DNA of 64,000 nucleotides from Pleurotus djamor (Eukaryota > Basidiomycota > Agaricomycetes > Agaricales > Pleurotaceae), in NCBI GenBank assembly GCA_029747585.1, contig JAPEVF010000113.1, positions 1-64,000 on the forward strand, read 5' to 3'. The stretch's first letter is position 1; each line of letters starts with the position of its first letter. Positions 11,749 to 23,880 of this stretch are shown here, in pieces. Below the pieces are notes generated by a model. That model searched no databases, was not told the origin of the DNA, and saw nothing but the letters and a program-made list of their open reading frames with translations. The position numbers and the translations under genes were made by a program.

Positions 11749-13204
11749 TTACTGGTTCCAACCGTTGACGGTTCGTCCAGGACTAGCCCAACCTGATGAT
11801 GCACCACCCCATGCCGACGCTGCACCACTTGCTTGTCCAGGACTGTGGTTGCTTCCACCCCATGCACTCGCTCGACCACTAGGACTACCACTCCATTTTG
11901 GACTAGCTGCTCCAGTCCCCGTTCTTGAGGACTGAGCACCATCAGCTGCGCCCCAACCTCCCGTAGCCGCTGCTGAAGGTTCCCATCCAGTACCAGCAGG
12001 CTCTGCACTCGCCATCATGTCTAGCTCGGGTTGGGTCTTCAGTCCCAGAATGAGATTGGCCAATTTTGTCTGAAGCTCGGCGAGCCCCTGCGAAGAAATA
12101 TATGAGCAACAGGGGAGTATAACAAAATACCAAGCATCCGCACCTTCATCACAACTTCTTGTGGTCCCAAGCTTCCATCCGTTTCGATTTCCATGTAGAA
12201 CTTGGTAGGTTTGGCATTGAAGTCGAAGGGTTGGTCCTCGCTGGGCGCCGGCTCTTCTTTTCCATTCGCACTGATAGGCCATTCGTCGGCTTCGCTCCTT
12301 TCGAACCAATAACTCGTATGACGGAGTTTGTTATAAGGGTCGTATTCGAACCCAACCGCAGAGCAAGGTGACCATTTTGCGTGTTCCTTCGCGATTCCCT
12401 ACATATCATGTTCAGGGATTACCATATCTTTCCAACACACTCTGACTAACCTTTCGCGCTGAACAGCGAAGTTTTAGTTCTTGACCTTTACGAATCTTGC
12501 ACAAAAGGACAGGTTGAACGCTTGGATCGTCTAGGGTAAAAGCAATGTTACGATTCCGGAACAGCAGCAAGGTTATGTGGCTTACGTTTGCTGACTGGAT
12601 GCCCGAAATTCGGTATTCGTTTAGAAAGCTCATCGGCATCCATAGTAGGCTCATCCATGGCATTCAAGGGACCGGAAGAGACTTCCAAATGATTGCTATT
12701 GATGTCGATCGTTCTGTCGTCGGTGCAAATGACGGAAAGTGAGAGCCATATAGTACATAGTGCACAACCGGCGAAGCATGTGCAATCCTGCAAGTGTCAT
12801 TAGGTGCTTTTAAAAAAGACATAGGAAAAAATAGGCACACCCTAGTGTATCGCATTGCCTCATCACAAGCCGTACTCAGGAGCGGCACCATTCCCAATCT
12901 ATGAGCGATGAACTCGTCGGGCAATACGGTCGTATTGACGTCAATTTCGACAATGTCGATGGCTTGACTAAGTCAGAGCTTGGGTTTCGTCTAACAAGGC
13001 ACCTCACGCGCACCGATAGAGGGTATGTCTGCCATGCAAACGCGTCTCAGCGAGTTTGCAAAACTAATGGTTGGTCAGTGTGAGCCTAGTTTGCAGAAAT
13101 TTATATGAAGCATACGCAAGATCGACATTCTCCAAGACAAAGTTGACGCTGTCTTTCTTGAGCTCGCGAATGTGGACGATGGGCTCGAGCTCGGTGGTCT
13201 GCAT
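11749..13204 (-). CDS. RPB3: DNA-directed RNA polymerase II subunit RPB3
   Basis: The alpha-like Rpb3 subunit, which pairs with Rpb11 to start Pol II assembly. The start at 13204 gives [19 protein letters not shown] and [11 protein letters not shown], the classic N-terminal alpha motif. [14 protein letters not shown] and [11 protein letters not shown] follow, then [13 protein letters not shown]. The Rpb3 zinc-binding loop is complete, with CxCxxxCxxC in [11 protein letters not shown] just after an intron. Later segments include [56 protein letters not shown] and [12 protein letters not shown]. The last 70 or so residues form a low-complexity tail rich in Trp, Gly, Ser and Ala with repeated SAWGG units, ending GRTVNGWNQ. 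An upstream in-frame Met at 13261 exists, but the family N-terminus fits 13204. Confidence 0.93.
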
Positions 13205-14879
13205 GGTGCTTGAATGAGTGAGACAGGCTTCGGCGCTTACCTGACTGACAAGCGCCGCCACTATTTCTCAACTTCCCACCAACCCAAGATGGCCACTTCT
13301 GGACACTGGATGTTCATGAAGTTGCCTGTGACCCCAGCTGGAGCGAGACCTTGCAGTGCCGGGTGCTGCTGAAATAACTACGTTGATCATGTTCCAACCT
13401 TAGTCTTCTGCACCCACCGCACATTGAGCTTCTGCCAATCTCCAACTCGACCTCACGGCATTTTGACTCGGAATTGACTTGCGGCCAACCTAGAGCACCC
13501 GTCACATTACAGCTACGTCTTTACCAAGCTTACCACCATTCTCCTCAAGGAAAAAGACACATGTCCACTGGCTGTACCTTCCATAAATCTATCAGGCTCA
13601 TGCTCACGCAACCCGAGATACCCACATCTCCGTCTCCACCGCTGGCAAATATGTCTGAAATACTCTTTCGAAGCCTTCGTAACCCGACGTAGATATCGTC
13701 GTGATATCGGCTTAGCTTCTGGCACGTGTAGTGGTGGCGGCGGCTTGTTCTGCAGCGATCTCTGACTGCTGCTTTGAGCCAATGCGGATGCTTGACCTTT
13801 CTCTCGTTCATAGGTACCCATCGACACGCCTGAAACTGAGATTTTCCGGCNGGGGGGATCGCATACTTACGCTTAATTATCTGCCTGGACGCCTGTTCCT
13901 TATCCGTCCGTATTGCAGGGGCAGAGCGTCCTACAGGGCACTGAAGTGTCTAGACGGAGGTAGACAAGTCTGCTTATTGTTGTTCTCCGAGGACTATCGT
14001 GGAGATAAGACTCAGCGGTCTATTTTGTACCTACTACAACGCTCAGATTAGCTGATGAAATTTTCTTTTAGGTGCGACCTTCCGGCATAGCGTTTCATCA
14101 ACGGTCCATTTGTATGTCTTTGAGGGCCATGCCTCATGGACACATGCTAAATGTGTCCGCGTCTACCTTCAATTAAGGTCCCTCATGACTCCGTGGCTGC
14201 TCAAAGTCGACTCTATCTTCGCCAAGCTCGCCGCCAGTGGGCTTGCTCCGAGATCCTTCACCTTTAACATGGGGTGAGCACATTCCGCGATTGAAATTAA
14301 TCCTCATCTATGTGCTAACGCCCCAAATGCGCCATGGCGTAAGCTCGATGTCGATGATCAGCGATGTCCGTTCACTTTAGCTTCCATATCGCCTTCAGTT
14401 TTTTAACCTCGACGTCTTGGTGATGCATGAGGTTTTACTATAGCATCTTCGATAACGTGGCCCTTATTTTATAACCATCGTCATTGCCAACTAGGATTCA
14501 ACGGTGCGATCGTCCGCTTCTCGACGTGTTGGCCTCAGGAACACCCGGCATGTACTCTTTGTGTGCTATGGCCCGGTTACTTTGACACTACCCTGCATCC
14601 AGCACCTCCCTTACGGGGTTTAGGCGCCATATTTTATGTAAACTTCCGATGAGGGGCACTGGAACCTCGGCTACAGCATGTTGATGCATCATCCCCGAGG
14701 TCGATGGAAAATCCGCGGTGATCTTTACGGTATGTGCGATCTCTCTTTGGTCTCTCCCTGATCTTGAATCCGGACTTATCTCCAGAATATGTCAGCCCAG
14801 CCATACTTCCTTCCACATAAAAGGCCAAAATGTCTTGTCGTCCTCGCTACCCTACTCTCCTTACTCCCTCTACCAAACC
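13205..14879. other. Divergent 1.7 kb gap of uncertain content
   Basis: This lies between the RPB3 start and the acyl-CoA synthetase start. Only scattered frames of about 60-105 codons occur. One minus-strand frame is listed separately. A plus-strand stretch near 14190-14275 (MTPWLLKVDSIFAKLAASG) looks mildly coding but stops after 31 residues. I see no recognised family. The segment could be long regulatory DNA or a decayed gene. Confidence 0.4.
13513..13827 (-). CDS. Possible small hypothetical protein, 104 aa
   Basis: An uninterrupted minus-strand frame encodes 104 residues, upstream of RPB3 on the same strand. The product is basic, with a proline run (NKPPPPLHVPEAK) and an Arg-rich segment (ICQRWRRRCGYLG). 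It has no signal peptide or membrane segment. I do not recognise it. A frame of this length can occur by chance, so it is listed only as a possibility. Confidence 0.2.
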   Translation of the reverse strand: MSMGTYEREKGQASALAQSSSQRSLQNKPPPPLHVPEAKPISRRYLRRVTKASKEYFRHICQRWRRRCGYLGLREHEPDRFMEGTASGHVSFSLRRMVVSLVKT

Positions 14880-17663
14880 ATGTCCTGGACACCAGCTCGT
14901 ACCTTAGCAGAAAGTGGGTAGCCTCTCAGCGTTTCGCCGCATGCTGGGGACGCTAATTGAAGGCTAGCCGACGCCCTGATATGTGCGCCAGGAAATCCTC
15001 ACGAGATGGAGACGGCCCTGGTGGATGGTCGGATACAGCGCGTATACAAGAACCTGTGGTCCTCGCTTCACGAATTTTGGACACACTGCGCCACCGAGTA
15101 CTCGGAGCGAAGTTACATCGTGTTCGAGGGTAAACGCTTCTCATACAAACACATATACGACCGCTCCGTCAAGCTTGCTTCTTTATTCCGTACGGTGTAC
15201 GGTGTACGCAAGGGGGATAGAGTTGGAATTTGCTCACGCAACTGTCCAGACTATCTAGTGGCTTTTTGGGCATGCCGTACGTGATTCCCTTTCTCTTGAT
15301 TAAAGCCACCCTCCTTATGCAACCTTTTTAGACCTCCTGGGCGCCGTTTCTGTCCTTGCCAATGCGTAAGTTTGATTACACCTAAAGATGCCACATCTCC
15401 GTTTACGTCGCATTCCAGCTGGTTACCCACGGACCCCTTGCGATATTGCTTAGAGCATACCGAATGCAGACTCATCCTTTTGGACCCAGAACGTGCGGAT
15501 CTCCTGGAATCTGTCGCTTCCGATATTGCTACGAAGGCCGGCACGCAAGGTTTCCTCGTTTTCGACAGCCTTGATGGGAAAGGCTATTGGGAACACATGC
15601 ATTGTCTAAATGAAGCCCTCGATGCTTTTACGATGGACAGTAGTCGGAGTGCCAAACCCACCGTCGATGTCAGCCCAGAAGATAATGCCACAATCATGTT
15701 CACCTCAGGGACGTGAGTACCTCCATGTTTGCAGCGATTACGCTTCCGTGATTCCTGAAGGTGATCGAACAGAACTGGATTACCAAAGGGTGTATTGAGC
15801 ACACAAAGAATGTTCCTGACGAACCTCCGCAACGTTAGTAGGCACGCCTCTGGAAAGTCTATATGTGCTGATATGCCTCCGATAGATCTCAGTAGGCGTT
15901 TTGAGGGCTAAGCTTCGGCAAGGGGAAAGTCTACCCGAGCCAAAGCAAGGTCCCCAGCAAGGTGTTCTTGTGGCTGTTCCTTTGTTCCATGTCACAGGTT
16001 CCACCAGTCTTTCAGTATGTCACACCGCCTCTCCTTCCATACTATGCGATCGCCTAACGAAGCGAATAATTTCGACAGATGTTAGCCACGATGAATGGCC
16101 AGAAAGTAGTCCTGATGAGAAAGTGGGTTGTCGAAGATGGTGTGTATTATTGCCGTTCAACTGTTTACTCTCGCTTACACCGTTCACGTATAGCTGTAAG
16201 GTCAGATATAATTAAACTTTTCAACAACGCCTTTTGGCTTAGGCCTTGANTTTTTTTGTAATCAGATTAATCAAGTCTGAAAACATATCAGTCGGTGGCG
16301 GGTGCGTAATAAATGCCGTGGCTGTCGCGTGAACGAAGCTGATACATGGTGTCAGTGTTCCCACCATGGTGTCAGACCTTACCGAGAGTACCTTGGTTGG
16401 GCATCCCCTTGATGCATTGATATTCGGGGGAGCCCCAGCGCCAAGCGTACTTCCATCGAAGGCTCGCCGGTCATTTCCCACTGCTATCATGTGGGTAGCC
16501 CTCCACACATCCATTCATCGCGGTCTGACCTTTAATTTACAGGAGTCAAACATACGGCATGACGGAAACTAATTCCGTAGGTCCTCTATACCAAAGTTAC
16601 TTTATGCTTTCGCTTAAATCTTTCTAGATATCCGTGGCATGTGCCGGGAATGACTATCTAGCTCGACCGTCAAGCACGTTGGTATCATTGAATTTTTTTN
16701 CTTGTGACGTGATGAGCTGAGACTTATCTGTTCTGACAATCAGAGGTTTACCTGCTCCGGTCAATGACGTGACTATCGTAAGCCAGGGGAAAGTTGTTCC
16801 TGTAGGACAACGTGGCGAGGTTTGGCTGTCAGTATCCGAAGACTTCCCAGTCTAGAAGTTTACTTACACCCATTCGATCGTAGAAGAGGCCCGAACGTGA
16901 TGAAGGAGTATTGGCGTGATCCTCGTGCGTCCTGAAGCCCTCGGTGTACATCGCATTCGCTCAGAAATTTTACAGAAGCGACTGCTAAAGCATTGACCAA
17001 AGATGGATGGCTTCGCACGGGTGATTTGGGTTCCGTTGACGAAGAAGGCTTTTTGTACATCCACGACAGACGTATGTGCCGTTCTATTTATGGTCCCGAA
17101 GGCCTTCTAATCGGTTTACGGCATCCAGTCAAAGATATCATTATCCGCGGTGGAGAGAACATAGTAAGTTCCTAATCGCGCTGTGACCATTCCATCCCTT
17201 ACGCGTCTTACAGAGCTCCGTATCTGTGGAAGATGCTATGTATGAAGATCCTCGTGTTTTGGAAGCGGCTGCAGTCGGCATACCAGACCCGAGGCTGGGC
17301 GAGCTCGTAGGGGTAGTCGTGTCTACCAAACCCGCATTCTATGGCCAAGTCTTCGAATCGGACTTGATTTCGCTGGCCAGAAGCAAGTGAGTTATCTTCA
17401 GCTTTAGTCCTGATACATCCAAACTGAACTGAATTCTCCTAGGCTTCCTCGATTTGCAGTCCCTGTGATGATTCTAGTCCTGGATGCGCCTTTTGGTGAG
17501 CTGTCATTACCTTGTCTGAGTTGTCGGTCTTAACATGTCCCGCTCTGAAGCGCACACGCCGTCCGAGAAGATTACGAAGGGGGAGCTGCGCAAGCTGGCA
17601 CAGAAGCACTGGGCCCGTCGGCAGCGTATAGGATTGTCAAATACGCCGGAATCCCATCTCTAG
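14880..17663 (+). CDS. AMP-dependent acyl-CoA synthetase (ANL superfamily)
   Basis: An acyl-adenylate-forming ligase of the long/medium-chain acyl-CoA synthetase type. It should activate a carboxylic acid with ATP and load it on CoA. I read exon 1 from 14880 ([12 protein letters not shown]) and a 45-base intron, then exon 2 from about 14963 leading to [13 protein letters not shown]. Motifs appear in order: [56 protein letters not shown], the AMP-binding P-loop in [62 protein letters not shown] with VEDAMY, and a C-terminal [12 protein letters not shown] carrying the expected lysine. All key residues are present. About ten introns occur. One homopolymer N near 16250 and another near 16700 lie in introns. 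Substrate cannot be told from sequence. Confidence 0.88.
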
Positions 17664-17864
17664 CATGCAGTTTCCTTATTTCTGTATATTTTAATTTTTC
17701 TTACATTGTAGCCCCTAGCTAGTATGTACCCTATGTATGACCCTGAAGCTTCGTTCGTCACACTCTGTCACATTCACGCTCTTGATTTTTTTTTGACTTC
17801 AATTCTTACGAACCGCATCGTTTCATTCTTGCTCTGCTGCTACCACCTATGCCTCCTTTCGACG

Positions 17865-20206
17865 ATGAACTACGTAGGTATCTTAGCAGAAGAATCCGGA
17901 GCTTTGAGACGGGCATACGTGGACATGTTCAGAGACCATCTTGCAAGCGTTGAAGCTCACCTTCGAGGCAAGGATTCGGAACCACTATTACCTTCATTTG
18001 TGCCTCCTGCTGGATACTGGACGTCGGTAGAGAAGGAAGCTTTCTTCCATGCACTGAGCATACACTCTCGCTTGCGCCCAGATCTCATTGCGCAATCCAT
18101 TGGGACGAAAACGGTGCTGGATGTTTGCGCATATATCGATATTTTGGACTCTGCTGCCGCTGAACTCGGAGGACAAGAGGGTATCAGGGCTCAGATGGAC
18201 CCGGCGATGCATGTGTCGAGATACTGGCAGATGTGGGAGAACACACAGGCCACTGCGCTCATCGCTGCTGAAACACGGTGGCAAGACATGGCCCTTGCAG
18301 CCGAGCACGACACGGAATTGGCAGCTAAGGAAGCCACTGTCCCTGTTGAAATATCCGAAGACGAATTTCTTGCTTGGAAAGCTGAGAAGGAGCAACAATG
18401 GGCTTCGGAAGCGGTTCTCGACAAGCTCGATGCCTTCAAATTGAAGCTTTTGGACGCTCTTCACGCCGACGAGCAGTGCGAGACTATGGACATTGATGAC
18501 AGTCGCGGACTTTCTCTGGAGCCGCGCACCAGCATAAGACATATTTTCGACGATGAATATGCTACGGAGAACACGTCTCATGCCAATGATCCTCTGGACG
18601 ACAATGACAACGGCGTGGATGAGCTGGGCGGTCTTTCACCTCGATCCAAACGTCGCGTATTGAAACGAATGTACATGCGGCGGAAGCGTGCCGAACTCAA
18701 AGGCACTGATCCTTTGGCTACTTCGGAGAAACTGAAGCCTGGACGCCAGCCCAAGAAACGTCCACCGCGTCCCCGGCCCAAGAAGTACAACACCAAGCGC
18801 CGTAGATTGGCTCATCGAGATGTCACGGATAGTTCATCCTCCGAAGATGACGATGGGGACGTATCTAACGTTGAAGGTCAGAACGAGGCGGACGAACGGC
18901 ACGACGCAGCCGCTGATGGTGATGAGGGAGATCCAAATGACCACATAAGGCACCCTCATGCAAGCGGCTCCAATCAACAGCAGAAGGCTCGTGATGCACT
19001 CCAGTCTCATGGTTTGATGAACGATGATACACTGCGACAATATGACCTGGATCTTTTTCGGCTTCGCTCCTTAACGCGCCTCATCAGGTCAGTATATCTC
19101 TCCTTTGCATGGGTATGTGTCGCTAAATCCATCACAGAACTCCTGACGATTGTGAAGGGGAAGGAGTTATATCTGCCAGCACAATCCGGTTGCTCAAAGA
19201 GATTGTCACTGATTTCACTATGGAGCTTGTACATCAATCTGTCGTAGCTCGTGAGCAGGCCATGCGGCTGAAAACAGATAAGAAGGTTTGGCACTCGCAA
19301 ACCAATTTGGTGGTATGTATTTGTTCTTCCAGTGCGGCTTTTAATCTATTAATTGCTTCTTCATGTCATTTATGATAGGTGACTCCATACGATGTCATCC
19401 AGGCGGCCGAAAGGGTAGGCGTTCCCATCCATCAACAGCGCCCCAAACCTCGTCGCTCGCGCTCGAATACAGTGCGGCATTCGTCCGTGACCACTCGTAC
19501 CGAAGATTCCTCCGATGACAGCGACCATCCTTCGGAGGCGGCATCTAATTACCAAGATGTTGCTGGAGAAGAGAACCTGGATTCATCTGAGCCTCTCTAC
19601 GATCAGCTGAACATGCCGTTCTTCCACTTCCCACCGTCGTTCCGTAGGATTTGCGACCAGGACTCGACGACTGTGGATTATGATGGCGATGACATGGACG
19701 ACGACGACGCTCTGGACGCTATATTGAAGGAAGAAGATCTTCTTGACAAGCAAGACTGTGTTGCGGAACAGCTTTATCTTCAGAAGCTATGGGACCTCCC
19801 TCTCTCAGGCAGCGCGGTGAACCTCGTACAGGTCAGCTCTTCGAGCGCCACCGCCGCCAGGCAGCAGGCGAGCTTCACTGTGCGCAACAGCCTTTTGGGC
19901 ATCCCAGGCTGCTACTCCTTCGAGTCGCGCTACACCGCCAACGCCTACATCCGCCACAGCGACTTCAGCCTGCTCGTCGCCAACAATGACAATAGCAAAT
20001 TATTCAAGGAGGACTCGACCTTTTGTGTGCACAGCGGCTTCGGTGGGTCGGGTGTTTCTGTGCAGGCTTGGGGGTACCCGACGAGGTTCTTCCGCCACTT
20101 CGCGACTGTTGGGCACGTCGCTAGCAACGGTGGTGTACACGACTACGATGCGACAGCCAACTTCAATGCCGATGCGACGTTTGCGAACACGGCGGGTTTG
20201 GCTTAG
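17865..20206 (+). CDS. Rrn5-like nuclear protein with C-terminal partial CBM42 (AbfB) domain
   Basis: A chimeric-looking reading frame. The N-terminal part resembles fungal Rrn5, an RNA polymerase I upstream activation factor subunit. It has a SANT/Myb-like segment (AGYWTSVEKEAFFHALSIHS, then RLRPDLIAQSIGTKTVLDVC), acidic and Lys/Arg-rich linkers, and a histone-fold-like segment after an intron near 19087-19137 (STIRLLKEIVTDFTMELVH, later PYDVIQAAERVGVPI). From about 19800 the same frame changes to a carbohydrate-binding module typical of GH54 alpha-L-arabinofuranosidases: SSSSATAARQQASFTVRNSL, CYSFESRYTANAYIRHSDF, LFKEDSTFC, WGYPTRFFRH, VASNGGVHDYDA and a Gly-Leu-Ala end. The GH54 catalytic domain and the first strands of the module are missing. 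GC content rises visibly after the join. The join sequence resembles a splice acceptor (CCCTCTCTCAG). There is no stop or N at the join. A real fusion and an assembly chimera are both possible. The start at 17865 fits the family better than 17724. Confidence 0.7.
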
Positions 20207-20521
20207 ACATCATTGATCATAAAAAATCAGTTTTGTACCTGCTTCAAGGAATTTTATTCGTTTTCCCAGTCGTTTGAAGTTTGAGGGACCCACCAAATGC
20301 TGAGTAATTGAGACTTCTTGCAAGAAAGACTTCGCCCAAGATGAGTTTTTCTTTTTTCTAATTCAACAGGGCTGTTGTCTGGTGCTTGCTGGATGATACC
20401 CTCTATCACGACGTTGTCCGTTCCATAATCCAAATATCAAACATTCCAAACCCCAAACTATCTACACAGCATATACACACGGAACGAACCCTTGTATACT
20501 AATATCCACATGTTTGACGTG
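20207..20521. other. Convergent 3' intergenic region
   Basis: 315 bases lie between the stop codons of the Rrn5-like/CBM42 gene and BRO1. The segment is AT-richer than the flanking coding sequence, with AATAAAA-poor, T-rich stretches. I see no gene. Confidence 0.5.
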
Positions 20522-23500
20522 TCATCGTTGGCCGTATCCTTGTTGATTGTAAGGTGGATATTGACCAGGCTGTTGGTGAGGTGATTGGGCATAATTGTAA
20601 TTTATTGGAGGGGGCGGAGGGGGCATTGTCTGACGGGGGAGTTGGCTCTGTTGATGGTAATAATTCGGCTGTGGGGGTGCTTGCTGAGTGTATTGTGGTT
20701 GCTGCTGCCCGTATGGGTTAGAGGGTTGTTGATACTGAGGAGCCGAAGGGGGAGGAGCACTGGGAGGAGGTGGGGCACTAGGGNTGGGGGCTAGTCGATC
20801 AAACATACTCAATGCTGCGTAGGGATCATGCGCGGGTTGCGATGGACGTTGTTGAGGTGGTGGAGGTGGAGGTGGTGGAAGGGAAAGCTGGCGTTGAGAA
20901 GGCTGCGATGGTTGCTGATTGAAGTGTGACGGGGATGCGTATGACTGAGGAGGAGGTGGCGAATATGGTTGCTGAGCTGGTGGTGGAGGAGAGAAAGGTG
21001 GTGGGGTCGGTGCCGCATAAGCTTGCTGGGGTGGAGATGTGTAAGTTACTGGTTGTGGTGGAGGTGGCGGGCTCCGGTTCAGACTCATAGATGCGAGTGA
21101 AGCACTCANATCCGTGGGTCGAGAAGGAGGAGGGGGCACAGGCGGTTTCGGTGGTGCTGCGGGAGCCNCAGCCGATAGCCTCTTCTCCATTTCAAGTTGA
21201 GATACGAGGCCATCTCGCTCTGAGATGCGNCCTTTCGTGAACGCCTTCACGTTCTCTTGTAGGCTCGTCGTTAACTCTGAGAGTTCCGTGTAGAACTGGA
21301 GGCCTTTTCTGTTTGAGCATGATGGAGTTAGCAAGTATAGCCGCAGATGATGGAGGGTAAGCTTACGCTAAACCATCCCGAATCTCCATATACACGTCTC
21401 TAGCTCTTGAGAACCTTCGTACGGTATCTTTCTTCCTCTTTTCCCGTTCATCCCACTTCTTCGCCCCAGGACCTCTTCCTGCGCTATCCTTGAGGGTCTT
21501 CCATAGCTTAGAAACCTCTTGCAGAGTCTCTTGCTGATGGACAACCGTGGCATCAAGCCTTTGCTGATAAGGTCTGAACTTTTCTAGCTCGTTAGCAAAG
21601 AGTGCTGGCTCGACTCCAGAGTTGCGTCGATTCAACAAGAGGAGATGTGATACATCGTCCGTTTGGATCTATGAAGANGCGAACGACGTGAGCGAAAGGG
21701 TGGGGTGGTCTATAGTCACTTCAAGCGTACCTTGTCCTTGAAATCCTTGAGAACCTCGCCTCGTTCCTTNGAAATTTTGNNGAGACGCTCTAAGCGTTCA
21801 TCTATCTGCGAAACCATGTGTCCAATCTTAGCCCTCTCGGTAGATTCATCAGCTTCATTGTTGACGTCCAGGTCAAGAAGACTCTCCCCGGCATTTGAAC
21901 TCCGTTCTGTACTTGNACGGAAGACATCTTCAAGATCGTCTGATAGCAGTAGATGAATATCGCCTCGGACGGACTCCCAGAGAGAGGAAACCTGCTGGTC
22001 CGACGCAGCAGCCGCTTCGAGAGCTGTGAAATGCGATTTGAGGTCTTGTCGTAATGACTTGGAGAAACTAGCGGACGGNGCTTGGGTCCACTGGTGACCG
22101 TATTTCACTCGCATCATTTCGCAATCCCTACTCTCGACTTCAAGATCTCGGCTAATGGTCTCCAGNGCCTGTTGAACGGTGTCCTTCTTACGCTGCAGCT
22201 CGGCGACCAGCCCTTCCACACCTTCACGATCTTCAACAAGGGATATATCTTCTTTCCAGCGCCTCACATCCATAGGAACGTCCTCCCCTCCACCCAATTC
22301 ACCCTCGGCCATCGCCCTGAATCTNACCAGNCNAGCTTTGACACCCATCGAATCAAGCGCACTNCGAGCCTCAACCTCCGCACTCTCCGCTTTCTCGACT
22401 TCACCACGGACGAGTTTGGCTTTCTCCTCTGAATATACACTCGCGCTTTCATGNACGCTGAGNGGAATNANNCGAATGAAGAGATCNGGACCNATGACNT
22501 TCTGNACATCGGGTGCACCGTANACNTCTTGGATGGGAATTGGNGTNGCTACGGTGAGCTTNTCGACTGAGGGGAGCGCTTCCACNGAAGGAAGGATNGC
22601 NTTGTAGATGANGTCGTTCTCGCGCTGAGCTTCGTTCTTCTTCTCAGTGCACACGGCGAGGTGGGCCTTTGTGCGCTCTTGAATCGAGGTGCCAGCATCC
22701 GGAGGAAGGTTTGGTGACATATTGGTGACAAAGACAGAGGAGAACGTTGCAGCTGTTCGGGAGGCTTCTTTGGCGAAAGACTCTGCTTGAGTAAATCGAA
22801 CTAGAGCTTCGCCGTGTTTACTAGCCGCACTGTCCGCTAACCCGCGGTAATANTGGGTAAGTGAGGAGAAGTACTTGGACTTAATCTACAGAGGATGCCT
22901 CAGTGANTGATGCCTCGGGTGGTGTAGGAAAGTAGGATAGCCCACCTGCAGTATGGTGACCCAATTACGATCGAATATGCCCTTTCCCATGAATTCTTTG
23001 ACCTCCTCGGTCAAGGACGTATACATGGCAGCCGTCTGAGCACCGACTTTCGANACCAANGCAGCCCCCTTCTTCTCGTCTGTGCANTTCTCNAAGAANA
23101 CTTCCGTAGCTTGGGCGAGGATGACATTNACNAGAAACTTGATNACTTCGCGACTGAGATCGGTGGAAGGCGCATGGAGAAAGTTNTCGTTGATATATGT
23201 GAGCATTCCNGCNCATGTACGGAAGTAGTAGAANGAACGNTTCAANCCTTCGGGGTCNGATCTATTCTGGGANGACGCGATGGACGAATGGGTGCTGGCG
23301 ATCTGGAAGAGCACTGACGCCTTCTCGTAGGCTATTGANTTTTGTGTGATGAGCTTGTTCGTGAAAGCATCCCGCCATGGAAAGCTNACTCGTATTTCAG
23401 AGAAGCGAAGCTCGAGCAGTTCCAGCTGGCCAAAGTATTTGTACAGTAGATCGCGGGCTGTAACGAGGATTATGAAGCAAGTTTGGGGATACGAGTACTA

Positions 23501-23697
23501 CTGAGCTCACCAGTCAGGTCACTTCCGGCACCACGAACAGCGTCCTGGCGACATCTCTGAAGCGAGGCACATTCGGCCGCATAGTTATCTGGGCTCTCGC
23601 CGTAAGATTGCGCGATTAGATTGCGAATGGGCGTGGTCCAGTCAACCTCATCGGTCGACTTCTTGGGAATGGATATCATAGGTGATTGGTGCGCCAT
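20522..23697 (-). CDS. BRO1: BRO1-domain protein, Bro1/Alix-type ESCRT-associated factor
   Basis: A Bro1/Vps31/Rim20-type protein with a C-terminal proline-rich region, most like class E Vps factor Bro1. It should bind ESCRT-III (Snf7) and recruit the ubiquitin hydrolase Doa4 at endosomes. The start at 23697 gives MAHQSPMISIPKKSTDEVDW. BRO1 domain motifs follow: QSYGESPDNYAAECASLQRC, DLLYKYFGQLELLELRF, ASVLFQIASTHSSIA, QATEVFFEKC, and SSLTQYYRGLADSAASKHGE. A V-domain-like helical region is next (KLVRGEVEKAESAEVEA, LEKFRPYQQRLDATVVHQQ, KKWDEREKRKKDTVRRFSRA). The C-terminus is about 180 residues rich in Pro, Gln and Tyr and ends QGYGQR. Many single Ns leave ambiguous residues in the V domain. 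It is divergent from MIC10, 183 bases away. Confidence 0.9.
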
Positions 23698-23880
23698 AGT
23701 TGCTCAACACCTTCAAAGATTGGGAGCTCGATGTCCACGACAGCGACGGCGACGAGTCAGAGTCAGAATCAAGAATGGAATTGTCAACTGCGCTGCAGCA
23801 TTTGGCCCGAATCAACTTTCTCAGCCGCCGGATTTGGATGAAATGGGCGTCAAAGGGTTCTCAACTCCATTGATTCTACC
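23698..23880. promoter_or_regulatory. Divergent promoter, BRO1 and MIC10
   Basis: 183 bases lie between the two start codons. A CCAAT box on the minus strand reads ATTGG at 23719-23723. CGACAGCGACGGCGACGAGTC is a GC-rich direct-repeat-like run. No TATA box is evident. Confidence 0.45.

Noticed and set aside
17994..18581. Minus-strand 195-codon frame
   Set aside because: It is antisense to the Rrn5-like first exon, which has recognisable domain sequence.
14880..20206. A biosynthetic cluster built on the acyl-CoA synthetase
   Set aside because: No synthase, P450, transporter or pathway regulator is next to it. The neighbours are housekeeping genes.
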